Assembly: GCF_014673215.1 (NCBI RefSeq)
Contig: NZ_JACWMS010000001.1
Location: 868,001 to 932,000 of the forward strand
From: Gordonia hankookensis
GTDB lineage: Bacteria; Actinomycetota; Actinomycetes; Mycobacteriales; Mycobacteriaceae
DNA length: 64,000 bases
Direction of reading: 5' to 3'
The notes beneath the pieces were generated by a model. It was not told the origin of the DNA. It saw nothing but the letters and a program-made list of their open reading frames with translations, and searched no databases. The position numbers and the translations under genes are program-made. Positions 47,001 through 50,904 of the stretch are shown one piece after another; within the stretch, counting starts at the first letter, position 1; every line of letters starts with the position of its first letter.

Positions 47001-50000
47001 ACCGCACCTCCGTCGGCAACGCCGACCGCAGCCGCGTGGTCGTCAGGCCGGTCCGCACCCGCGAATCGGCGAGCATGTGCTCGATCCGCTCGGCCGGATA
47101 GTCCGGATCGATCGGCAGGTAGCCGGCACCGGTCTTGGCCACCGCCCACATCGCCGTCAGGAGTTCGACCGATCGCCCGATCGCCAGCGCCACCAACGAT
47201 TCCGTGCCGATTCCCTGGTCGATGAGCCATCGCGCCAGCTGGTTCGAGCGGGCGTCCAGCTCGGCATAGGTCAGTTCGGCCCCGTACCCGTCGGACACCG
47301 CGAGCCGACCCGGGTGTGCTCGGGCGATCTCCTCGAACACCTCCGCCAGCAACCGCGGGGCAGCCATCGGACCGCCGGTCACCGGAAGCAGCGCCGATGC
47401 CTCGTCGTCGGCGAGCAGAGGGGTGTCACCGATGGGCAGAGCGGGATCGAGGGTCAGCTGGTCGAGCAGCCGGACCAGTTGTGCGGCCATGCTCTCGGCG
47501 GTCGGGGCGTCGAACAGATCGACCGCGTAGATCAGCGAGCCGTGCCACCTGTCACCACCGTCGGTGATGCCGACGGTGAGATCGACCTTCGCCGGAACAC
47601 CCTCGACAGCAATCGAACTCACTTCCAGGCCGGCGACGTCCTCGGCGAGGACGCCACCCTGGGCGAACTCCGCGAGCACCGACTGGTCGAAGGACAGCAG
47701 GACCTGCGTGAGTGGGGCGAACGCCTCCGACCGTACCGGTTGCAGATGCTCCACGACAGTCTCGAAGGGCACATCTGCGTTCGCGAATGCCTCGAGATCG
47801 GTGAGTCGCACCTGATCCAGCAGGTCGACGAACGACATGGCCGCGCCGACGCGCGTCCGCAGCACCAGCGTGTTGACGAACATCCCCACCAGAGGGTCCA
47901 GCACCCGCTGACCGCGACCCGCGATCGGCGTGCCCACCGCGATGTCGTCGGTCGCCGACAACCGGCCCAGCAACACCGCCAGCCCTGCGTGCACCACCAT
48001 GAACGGCGTCACGCCGCGCTCGCGTGCCAGCACCGAGATCCGGTCCACCACCCAGGTGGGCACCTCGAACGAGACCTCAGCGCCACGCTGCGACGCGACC
48101 ACCGGACGAGGCCGGTCCACGGGGAGTTCGAGCACGTCGGGCACCCCGGCGAGTTGCAACGACCAGTACGCGAGCTGACGTCCGACCACCGAATCGGCGT
48201 CGTCGGCAGAACCCAGCACCTCGTGCTGCCAGATCGCGAAGTCCGCGAATTGCACGTCGAGGGGCGCGAACTCGGGTTCGGCACCCGACACCCGCGCCGA
48301 GTAGGCCGCGACCACATCGGCGACCAGTGGCCCCATCGACTCACCGTCGGCGGCGATGTGGTGTGCCACGACACCGAACACGTACTCGTCTGTCGCAGTG
48401 CGCCACAGTCGTGCCCGCAGCGGCCAGTGCGACGTCACGTCGAAGCCGGCCGCTATCGCGGCCTGCAGTTCGTCGCCCGAATCGACCACCGCCCAGTCCA
48501 GTCGTTCGCCGACGGTCTCGGCCGGATCGACCACCTGCACCGGAACGCCCTGCCGCGCGGGGAACGTCGTGCGCAGCACCTCATGCCGGATCACCACATC
48601 CGTCAGGGCGGCGCGCAGCGCGTCGACGTCCAGAGCGCCCGCCAGGCGCAGCAGCACCGGTATGTTGTACGTCGACGCCGACGGATCGAACTGATTGATG
48701 AACCACATCCGCAGCTGCGCGAACGACACCGGCACCTCGTCCGGTCTCGGCTGCACGGGCGTGACGGGCGCGAGCGCGACGCCCCGACCGCCGACCACGT
48801 CGGCCAGGCCGCGCACCGACGGCATGTCGAACACATCGCGCACCGACAGATCAACGTTGAAGGCCTCACCGGCGCGCCCGACGATGCGGGCCGCGGCCAG
48901 GGAGTTGCCGCCGAGATCGAACACCGAGTCGGCGACGCTGACCCGTTCCAGACCGAGCACGTCCCCGACGATCTCGGCGAGGATCTTCTCGGTCTCGGTA
49001 CCGGGTGCGACATACTCGGCCACCGTGAGGATCTCGGGCTCGGGCAATGCCCGGCGATCCAGTTTTCCGTTCACGGTGAGCGGCAGCTGATCGATCAGCA
49101 TCACCACGTCGGGCACCATGTAACTCGGCAACGCTCCCGCCGCTGCGATGCGGATCTCGGATGCGGCGACGTCGGTGTCGGCCTCGAGCACCACGTAACC
49201 CACCAGGAGTTCGTCGCCGTTGTCACGCTGCCGGACCGCCACCGCGGCCGCGTCGACCCCCTGGGTGGCCAGCAGCGCCGACTCCACCTCGCCGAGCTCG
49301 ATGCGGAAGCCGCGCAGCTTCACCTGCGCATCCGAACGGCCGAGATACTCCAGGGTCCCGTCCCGCCGGATCGCGAGGTCGCCGCTGCGATACATACGCG
49401 TGCCGTTGCCGGCGAAGGGATCGGCGACGAATCGTCCCGACGTCAGCCCCGGCCTGCCGAGGTAGCCCCGCGTCACCTGGGTGCCACTGACATAGATCTC
49501 GCCCGGCACTCCGTCGGGCACCGGACGGAGCCGGTCGTCGAGCACGTGAATCGTCAACGCGGGCAGGCCCTCACCCACATCCGAGCCTTTGGCGGACGCG
49601 ACGAAGCCGGGGTCCAGCGCCCGGAACGTGGAGTGCACCGTGGTCTCGGTGATCCCGTACATGTTCACCAATACCGGGCCAACTGCCCCCTGCGCGTCGA
49701 GCCGGTCCTGGTACCACCGGCGCACCTGCGTGAAATCCAGGGCCTCACCGGCGAACACCATGTACCGCACACTCTCGGGCAACCGGTTGCGCGACGACGG
49801 TCGGACCGCCGCGGCCAGCTGGTAGTAGGCCGACGGCGTCTGCGAGACCACCGTGACCGACTCCGTGTCGAGCAGCTCCGCGAACTCGTCCGGACTACGG
49901 GTGGTCAGGAAATCCACCACCACCAACCGTCCACCGAACAGCAGCGGTCCCCACATCTCGAAGACCGACACGTCGAACGCGTACGAGTGGAACATCGTCC

Positions 50001-50904
50001 ACACGTCGGCCTCGGTGAACCCGTAGTGCCGCTGAGCCGCCGACATCAACGCGATCACGCTACGGTGTTCCACCACAACCCCTTTGGGGCGACCGGTGGA
50101 ACCCGACGTGAAGATCAGGTAGGCGGCTTGCCGCGGGTCGATCGATGCCGGGAGCGAGTCGGTCCCCGCCGCGCGTGCCGCCATCAGTTCGTCGACGGTG
50201 CTGCGCTCGACGTCGAGGAAGCCGAGTGTCTCCCGTCCGTCGTGGTCGGTGATGATCAGCGACGGTGCGGCGTCGGCGACGACGAACGCGAGACGCTCGG
50301 CCGGATGGGACGTGTCCAGGGGCAGATACGCCGCGCCGGACTTCAGGATGCCGAGGATCGCGACCATCACGTCGACGGTCCGTGGGGTGGCCAGTCCGAC
50401 GACGCCCCCCTCCCGCACCCCGGCAGCGAGCAGCCCGGCGGCGACGGCATCCGATCGCTGGTCGAGCTCGCGATAGGTCAGCGCAGCGCCGTCGAGGTCC
50501 GTCACCGCCACGCGCTCGGGGAACCGGTGGACCGCCGAGCGGAAGACCCCCGGCAAGGATCCCCAGTCCGAGGTCCCGGCCACCGCGCAGGCGCGGCTGC
50601 GGATCTCCTCGAGCGCATCCTGTGTCGCGGTGGCGATCCCCGCCGGGTCGAGACCGTCGCGAGGGATCAGTGCGGTCACGATGGCACTCACCGCGGCCTC
50701 GGTGTCGAGGCCCCGGGCGGCGAACACCGCGGCGGTCGCACTCACACGCGTGTTCAGATCGGCGAAGGTGGTGGCGCCACCGGCATCCGACAGCGCGACG
50801 GTCTCCGGCTCGATCTGCGCCGCAATGGTGATCAGGTCTCGCGTCGGCGGACGCCGCCCCCATCCCGTAGAAATGTCCACCGCGTCCACACCGGTCCCCG
50901 TCAC
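26011..50904 (-). CDS. Giant NRPS: mini-domain, A-PCP, six C-A-PCP modules (two with E), TE
   Basis: 8297 residues. Order, with approximate motif residues: mini-domain 20-110; A1 (TSGSTG 265), PCP 667; C (HHIAADG 848), A2 (1338), PCP (GGDSI 1723), E1 (HHLGVDA 1910); D-type C (HHILFDG 2402), A3 (2876), PCP 3264; C 3448, A4 3936, PCP 4320; C 4502, A5 4990, PCP 5370; C 5553, A6 6045, PCP 6441, E2 (HHLAVDA 6628); D-type C 7127, A7 7604, PCP 7985; TE (GWSLGG 8113). Pocket codes read by eye: A1 DVFSVAMVH; A2 DALFMGAIA; A3 DVPFFSLVE; A4 DVPFLSLVD; A5 DALFAGMIV; A6 DFWSVGMVH (Thr); A7 DALFMGLIG. It begins with an A domain, so the C domain of its first module is on the upstream protein. The GTG start overlaps the upstream stop by four bases. 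It makes residues 3-9 of the predicted nonapeptide and releases it. Confidence 0.97.
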   Translation of the reverse strand: MTGTGVDAVDISTGWGRRPPTRDLITIAAQIEPETVALSDAGGATTFADLNTRVSATAAVFAARGLDTEAAVSAIVTALIPRDGLDPAGIATATQDALEEIRSRACAVAGTSDWGSLPGVFRSAVHRFPERVAVTDLDGAALTYRELDQRSDAVAAGLLAAGVREGGVVGLATPRTVDVMVAILGILKSGAAYLPLDTSHPAERLAFVVADAAPSLIITDHDGRETLGFLDVERSTVDELMAARAAGTDSLPASIDPRQAAYLIFTSGSTGRPKGVVVEHRSVIALMSAAQRHYGFTEADVWTMFHSYAFDVSVFEMWGPLLFGGRLVVVDFLTTRSPDEFAELLDTESVTVVSQTPSAYYQLAAAVRPSSRNRLPESVRYMVFAGEALDFTQVRRWYQDRLDAQGAVGPVLVNMYGITETTVHSTFRALDPGFVASAKGSDVGEGLPALTIHVLDDRLRPVPDGVPGEIYVSGTQVTRGYLGRPGLTSGRFVADPFAGNGTRMYRSGDLAIRRDGTLEYLGRSDAQVKLRGFRIELGEVESALLATQGVDAAAVAVRQRDNGDELLVGYVVLEADTDVAASEIRIAAAGALPSYMVPDVVMLIDQLPLTVNGKLDRRALPEPEILTVAEYVAPGTETEKILAEIVGDVLGLERVSVADSVFDLGGNSLAAARIVGRAGEAFNVDLSVRDVFDMPSVRGLADVVGGRGVALAPVTPVQPRPDEVPVSFAQLRMWFINQFDPSASTYNIPVLLRLAGALDVDALRAALTDVVIRHEVLRTTFPARQGVPVQVVDPAETVGERLDWAVVDSGDELQAAIAAGFDVTSHWPLRARLWRTATDEYVFGVVAHHIAADGESMGPLVADVVAAYSARVSGAEPEFAPLDVQFADFAIWQHEVLGSADDADSVVGRQLAYWSLQLAGVPDVLELPVDRPRPVVASQRGAEVSFEVPTWVVDRISVLARERGVTPFMVVHAGLAVLLGRLSATDDIAVGTPIAGRGQRVLDPLVGMFVNTLVLRTRVGAAMSFVDLLDQVRLTDLEAFANADVPFETVVEHLQPVRSEAFAPLTQVLLSFDQSVLAEFAQGGVLAEDVAGLEVSSIAVEGVPAKVDLTVGITDGGDRWHGSLIYAVDLFDAPTAESMAAQLVRLLDQLTLDPALPIGDTPLLADDEASALLPVTGGPMAAPRLLAEVFEEIARAHPGRLAVSDGYGAELTYAELDARSNQLARWLIDQGIGTESLVALAIGRSVELLTAMWAVAKTGAGYLPIDPDYPAERIEHMLADSRVRTGLTTTRLRSALPTEVRWSPVEDIGSGGFGAFDDAPLRADELLAAPRLDAIAYVIYTSGSTGTPKGVSVTYRGIHNFAVAEVARFGVDSSSRVLGFASPSFDASILEWLLASTSGATFVYRPDSVLGGDMLAALIRDQRLSHVFLTPTVLATLEPESVPDLRVLMSGGEAVSQTLVDRWSAGPSFFNAYGPTEASIAVAMSRALTAGSPVHIGGPIDGVGLLVLDGRLHPVPVGVPGDLYATGVALARGYLRRPSLTSERFVASPFGDRGDRMYRTGDVVRWRRTEADELVLEYVGRSDDQVKLRGLRIELGEIAAVLESHPSVSSAVVVGVGGSVASALAGYVVANGSVDVASLRDHVAERLPSHMVPSSITVLDALPLTPAGKLDKRALPAPVIATGADDHVPPSSSVEETLAAIVAGVLGVDRVSVVESFFALGGDSILSIQLSSAARAAGLSVSPREVFEHKSVRAMARALAAGGDRVAMIDEPAGGATGEVELSPVVSWMLESAGTPEDFADFSQSVVLVAPDALDAAVLSAVLGTVVDAHPMLSSRLVFTGGRWCQTAGVGHPPVVAEVRTAAATGTPEFADVVRSAHAQALGRMDPSNGVLVSTVLVAGADGARVVVAIHHLGVDAVSWPVLIEDVITVWGQLVSGDELTVRPEVTSARAWHTALAHRRTDRPAEVGHWLARSGDPTDLGAAIDPARDRFSTVGSVSHRVDAAVTEALVTVVPEAFSGHVNDALLAGLARAVRSWQRARGISDSAPVGVLVEGHGRYEDVLAHGADPRTADLSRTVGWFTSIAPMLLDPADDVVHAVKAAKEERLAQPDHGIGFGALRFGGDARLAGRPLPSIGFNFFGAGGRGADAATVAVPFMVDTDAPALPSSATGGMTAMNTITVNVGTQLTPGGRELSADFLFAGGIVSAADVEDLADRWSAELAAIVDVVTSGEDPGRSPSDVPGSGVTQADLDVLAERHPGAPVWPLSALQKGLYLQSALSSGAGTDDVDVYVSQAVLRLGGDVDESRLRAAVESLVAHHRVLRSGFVQTDGGAVVAVVPDEVRVPWRTVDLGAVDDDERKVRVDEITAGERVEPFDLSRPPLLRVVLARDADGVSVVITNHHILFDGWSGPLVLADLLALYASGATYTGRIGTGGGDFEDYLEHVAGIDNDAGLAAWRAVLAPVEGPTLVAPGIVATRESLPRNHVVVVDAELTAAVEALARAQGATVATVLQFAWAVLVSRLTGNRVVTFGETVSGRPADLEGVESMVGLFINTLPAVVDVDPQARISEVLARLQAAKVSVLDHQHLGLPELMALTDSVGSFDTLTVHESYPVDTESLSTSDAALTGGLDIQEAVVSDSTHYPLNMITSPMGDRLSITIKYLPDAFADDQIRVFADAVVEILRAAAATPATLVADVPLLTDGERAVIAGGSVGADVRVPVGSVADAVAAQILRTPDETALVFDGRALTYAEFGARVSVLARELITAGVAPGVAVGVSLDRSVELVVAIHAVVAAGGHYVPIDPAIPADRVQYMVDTAGVGVVLVGGDGAPASVDALGPGTTVIEVNASGAADLSAVPVTDADRLSPLRADDAVYTLFTSGSTGRPKGVTVSHRSVVNRLWWGLDQYPWSTGDRVVLKTPFTFDVSVPELFAPVMTGATIIVARPGGHADPVYIADLIARERATSVHFVPSMLSVFLDVVPAAKITALDSLRWLFCSGEALPPPVVAHAHRLLGQAAIVNLFGPTEAAVEVAYVDVTDAPDVVPIGVPVWNTSTLVLDARLRMVPPGVPGELYLGGVQVARGYESRPGLTAERFVADPFGAPGARLYRTGDLVRWNHTGEIEYLGRTDFQVKLRGQRIELGEIESVIASAPGVVHVACTVIETDGGGQHLVGYVAPSTVDEGALKAAVAEALPEYMRPSVWMLLDDIALNSAGKLDRRALPAPVFEAAEYVAPATGAEESVAAIVATVLGVAQVSVTESFFAAGGNSLSAMRVAARVADEFGAAVSVRDIFDAPTVRGLAAAVSSRGAGLAPLVAVTPRPAPIPLSFAQTRMWFINRYEPGTATYNIPAVLRLSGALDVDALRAAVVDTVERHEVLRTTFPAVDGLPVQVVDPADQVAERLDWAVVAGQADVETALTTGFDVTAEWPLRVRLLTVSDDEYLLVVIAHHIASDGESMLPLVTDVVSAYVAREAGREPDFAPLPIQFADFAIWQHSVLGSPDAPDTVIARQLSYWRDQLADAPDVLELPTDRERPAVASHRGARVRFDLPAELGRQIRVVATAFGVTPFMVVHAGLAVLLARLSATDDVTIATPVAGRGQAALDPLVGMFVNTLVLRSRVEGATTFAALLDDVRLTDLDAFAHADVPFETVVEALNPTRSEAFAPLAQVMLSFDPAASAESAELSVGGLSVQSIEPSWVAAQLDMSVTVSSATDDDWACSIVYATDLFDHPTVEIMADRFVSVLTELVATPATAVGDVNLISTDERAVVEGWSLGPVVDVPADLVPDVVAAQALRTPDAAALVFGSRTVSYAEFGARIAVLARDLIAAGAGPGVAVGVSLERSVEMVVAVNAVLAAGAQYVPIDPDTPVDRVEYMIDTARVRLLVVGAGRAVAATVDGVRTIEVDASDEVDRSVPIVTDADRLAPLRADDAAYTLFTSGSTGRPKGVTVSHRALVNRMRWCVEIFGWTAGERVMLKTPVTFDVSVPELFAPVMTGATTIVARAGGHLEPVYIADLIAHERVTSVHFVPSMLSVFLDVVPAEKLDGLGTLRWLLTSGEALPVSVASHAHRALPGVQIVNLYGPTEATVDVTAVDVTGAEEVSIGRPEWNTSTYVLDPRLRPVPQGVPGELYLGGMQLARGYSSRPALTAERFVADPFGRGGERLYRTGDLVRWNHRGEIEYLGRTDFQVKLRGQRIELGEIESVIASAPGVVHAACAVVDAPIGGHHLVAYVAPASVDEAAVKRVVAEALPEYMRPTVWMLLDDIELNSSGKLNRKALPAPVFELGEYVAPDTEAEVMVAEVFGEVLGVERVGVTESFFEVGGNSLSAMRVAARVADDLGVDVSVRDLFEFPSVRALIEAVGGRAQTVAPLVAARRPDRLPLSMAQSRMWFINRFDPASPAYNIPMALRLTGDLDLDDLMGALGDVIERHEVLRTLYPLDGDGPVQRVLAADRARDVLDWRVVDDEREVMASAAKGFDVTVDLPIRGCVRRCADNTHDVVLTAHHIAFDGSSTAVFVRDLLSAYLARVDGSVPAARPLAVQYADYALWQRKMLGDVDDATSRVAQELGYWREHLRALPSVTDLPMDRPRPAVMQTAAGVVSMTVDDDLARRVEDFARAEGVTPFMAMHVALAILIARLASTDDVVIGTPIAGRTDAALGDLVGMFVNTLVLRTAVAPAQTVADLVAKVRIDDLDAFANADVQFEELIDEIVPTRSTAFPPLAQIAYTHVDADPGTAALEMAGLRAEPLELAEQVAKFELSVAVTGRVGDSPMTVDVVYARSIFDESTVRGLLASLLRIVESMVDDPGIAVGDIDLLAAGEVTDLVPVSGGPAAPPRLLGAMFADVVENHTDRVAVVDATGAALTYHALDARSNQLARWLISQGVGVESLVALAVGRSVGLLTAIWAVAKTGAGHLPIDPGYPIERIEHMLADSGVRVGLTAERHRGALGTMVDWATVDSAEIEAVIDGMSPAPIAEHELIGTPHLDAVAYVIYTSGSTGTPKGVQLTARTLENFALTEVDRFGVTDQSRVLGFASPSFDASVLEWLMAVGAGATLVYRPEDALGGEPLAAFMRAQRVTHAFLTPTVLATLEPEGLPDLRVLAAGGEAVPPAMVDRWGSLVAFHDMYGPTETTIVVAMSDAMRPGVPTTLGGPIPGVALLVLDSRLHVVPVGVAGELYIAGAVLARGYVGRPGLTAERFVANPFGVDGERMYRTGDVVRWRRDGDDVLALDYLGRSDDQVKLRGLRIELGEIEAVLGVHPAVESAVVIGVGGSVATALAGYVVLRDHVDTDELRAFVAQRLPSHMVPSSLTVLDALPLTPVGKLDKRALPEPETDGRREFVAATTGAEESVARVFADVLGIGPVSVVESFFDLGGNSLSATRVAARVSDVSGVEVSVRDVFEAPSVRALARSLDGRGLGLAPVTAAVPRPERVPLSFAQSRMWFINQFDPSASTYNVPVVLRLTGALDVAALRSALVDVVARHEVLRTTFPSVDGAPIQQIAPVDDISEQLDWAIVDSAAALDADVTTGFDVTSRRPLRVRLWHVGGDEWVFALVVHHIAADGESMAPLIGDVMAAYAARSAGVAPEFAPLAVQFADFAIWQHEVLGAPGDADSVVAQQLSYWSKQLSGVPDVLELPSDRPRPVVASQRGDQVPFRVPAEVVERIATVATEFGVTPFMVVHAGLSVLLARLSATDDIAVGTPVAGRGRPELDALVGMFVNTLVLRTQIDATMSFAEILDQVRVTDLDAFAHADVPFEALVDHLDPVRSEAFAPLTQILLTFHQANLPELAAGVGPTTVAGLTISPVEAPETPAKVDLTFGIAADASATDWPAQIVYATDLFDRSTIETIADRFVRVLAGCTESVDRPVGDVALMSVSEVAELSALPAPVVDTVNAARSLVDLFLSTVDAHGGRQAVTANGVTLSYEALQTRSDAVAAALYARGVGVGDLVGVATARTVDLVSAVLGVLKVGAAYLPLDTTNPAERLAFIVSDAAVGTVITDAATAGHDLFTVLPADVATVHVADLVAEGAAQAVPPVEIPPSARAYVIYTSGSTGLPKGVEITHRDVVTLMDTAAGDFDFQPTDVWTMFHSYAFDFSVWELWGPFLSGGRLVIVDRELARDPDAFVELLADEGVTILSQTPSAFYQLIDARRRSTVDLPLRYLVFGGEALSFDQVRRWFDDHPGHSPQLVNMYGITETTVHVSFRPLDRALVAAGDASLIGRPLHSLAVHILDARLHPVPPGVVGEMYVTGGQLAQGYLGRPGLSSTRFVASPFGHDGDRMYRTGDLARRVGDDIEYLGRGDAQVQLRGFRIEFGEIEAALLGVDGVTAAAAAVVDLPGRGEQLIGYVVTEPDVAPDPQSVRDAVARAVPGYMVPALIVGIGHLPLTANGKLDRRALPMPEIAGGGEGYVAPESSVEETLAQVVAGVLGLDRVSVVESFFALGGDSILAIQVSSGARAAGVVVSPRDVFEHKSVRAMAAAVAAGGEELALLEEPAGDQRESVIGPVASWMLELSDSAEDFADFSQSVVLVAPDRLDIAGLRRVLGTVVAAHPAMSARLVLGSAGWVATTGDGPGCAVAETSTDAAVPSAGFDRALHAAHAVALEQLNPAVGQLVSAVLVRAADGARVVLAIHHLAVDAVSWPILIEDVVTVWSQLQAGLEPSVRAEVTSARAWHAALGAQVAARESEVGHWLARVEREPTSFGAALDRTRDRFDSVAAERVRIDSTVTEALLTTVPEAFAGHVNDALVAALARAVRSWQRSRDITDDAAVSVLMEGHGRYEEVVERSSDPRAADLSRTVGWFTAITPMTIDPSGSIVHAVKAAKEERLSQPDRGIGFGLLRFGGDPRLARCSLPSIGFNFFGAGSRGTRDEIELPFMVDADAPSLPASVRGAMTAMNVLSVNVGTQAARSRTPGAGTAHEGRELVADFLFVQGIISAEDAADLARRWSIELAAVVESVHEDDPGLSPSDVPGTGVTQGDLDTLALRYPRADIWPLAPLQRGLHFESEIAGRDRTEDPVDVYVVQSILKLGGTIDISRLQSAAEALFAHHRALRSGFVRTGSGAVVAVIPESVDLPWQVIDLDDVDEGGPVDEVVRQIADRQRSVPFDLEAPPLMRFALVRHGDTAHLVVTNHHILIDGWSGPLVLADLLALYAGGVTYTGQIGRGSGDFADHLSRLAEVERTAGLAAWREVLAPLEGPTLLAPGVEATAESLPQDRSTILDAELTAGIDAVGRAEGATVATVLQFAWAVLLSRLTGNRVVTFAETVSGRPADLEGVESMVGLFINTLPAVVDVDPTAPISDVLGHLQEAKVSVLDHQHLVLPELTALSGVAGALFDTLTVHESYPVDSDSLSTTDAALTGGLEIQDFQGTDATHYPLNMSTSPVPGGRISLTLKYLPAAFDESQIQVFIDALVQILRTVATRPDMLTADISLVGAVDGRALAPVAGGIGTEPRLLAEMFADVAARHPDRVAVIDGSGTSLTYDQLDRRSNRLARWLISRGIGVESLVALAIGRSAELLTAIWAVAKTGGGYVPIDPGYPAERVATMVEDSGAILGLTIATGDLPDQGFAWVRLDDDAVGAEIGSLRDDRLGAGEKGGPVRPENVAYVIYTSGSTGRPKGVAVTHTGLANFAAQESERLSVGDAPVVLGFASPSFDASVLEYLLATVNGGTVAYRPADAVGGPVLQDFMREHRTTHTFLTPTVLSTLDPAGLPDLEGLMAGGEAVPPSLVEAWSPHVPVHNLYGPTETTIGITLSTAMEAGRPVRLGRPLAGVELLVLDSRLHPVPVGVPGELYAVGRALSRGYLDRPGLSAERFVANPFGAAGARMYRTGDVVRWRRDGAGDVVVEYAGRSDDQVKLRGLRIELGEIEAVLASHPSVESAVVLGVGGSVTTALAGYVVADAAVDVQMLREFVGGRLPSHMVPASIAVLDSLPLTPVGKLDKRALPEPVIGTDAEQYVEPASDDERLVAGVFADVLGVDAVGALHSFFDLGGNSLSATQVIGRLRERGAEVELAWLFNDPTPRGLGARIGGAAGAGGDVVITLNAQGSRAPLFCIHPAGGLAWFYGGFVPYLQDRPVYGVQDPHAVAGEPSAESIEEMAERYLAEIRRISPEGPYHLLGWSLGGYVAYAMATALQSEGEEVAFLGVMDSSPTPEPVPGSDGESAGVRLGGDFVGDFLGGWRDLFDLGEDVHAESAEDVAEIIRQQISSMGLLSSDQVQWVMDSFATGEALVEQFRPALFDGSLLVFTATRDKEDPSAVARGWEPYVNGSIANVDVDADHLGLANASALEVIGPELDQWLTIDR
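28640..31480 (-). repeat. E + D-type C domain block, copy 2
   Basis: Epimerization domain and following condensation domain after A6. It is closely similar at protein level to the block at 42830-45640: shared strings include LSRTVGWFT, IGFNFFGAG, SPSDVPG, GRPADLEGVESMVGLF and LTVHESYPVD. Boundaries are approximate. Confidence 0.7.
42830..45640 (-). repeat. E + D-type C domain block, copy 1
   Basis: Epimerization domain and following D-type condensation domain after A2, matching the block at 28640-31480. It suggests that the two D-residue positions arose by copying one E-C unit within the gene. Boundaries are approximate. Confidence 0.7.
50574..50847 (-). other. N-terminal A-domain-like mini-domain of the giant NRPS
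   Basis: Residues of about 20-110, before the true A1 domain (which begins near residue 115 with GVFRSAVHRFPERVAV). It repeats an A-domain start (EPETVALSDAGGATTFADL) followed by GLDTEAAVSAIVTALIP and a helix-like tail ending ACAVAG. It aligns with the stand-alone proteins at 25146-25460 and 62399-62740 and with the C-terminal segment of the upstream NRPS. It lacks every ATP-binding motif. Confidence 0.65.

Noticed and set aside
50574-50904. The N-terminal extension of the giant NRPS as a mis-called start, with the true start at the A1 domain
   Set aside because: The GTG start overlaps the upstream stop by four bases, and the extension has its own conserved domain-like pattern shared with three other segments.
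26011-50904. Frameshift or assembly join in the giant NRPS
   Set aside because: The frame is continuous with complete core motifs in all 23 domains; near-identical modules make assembly collapse conceivable, but nothing in the sequence shows it.
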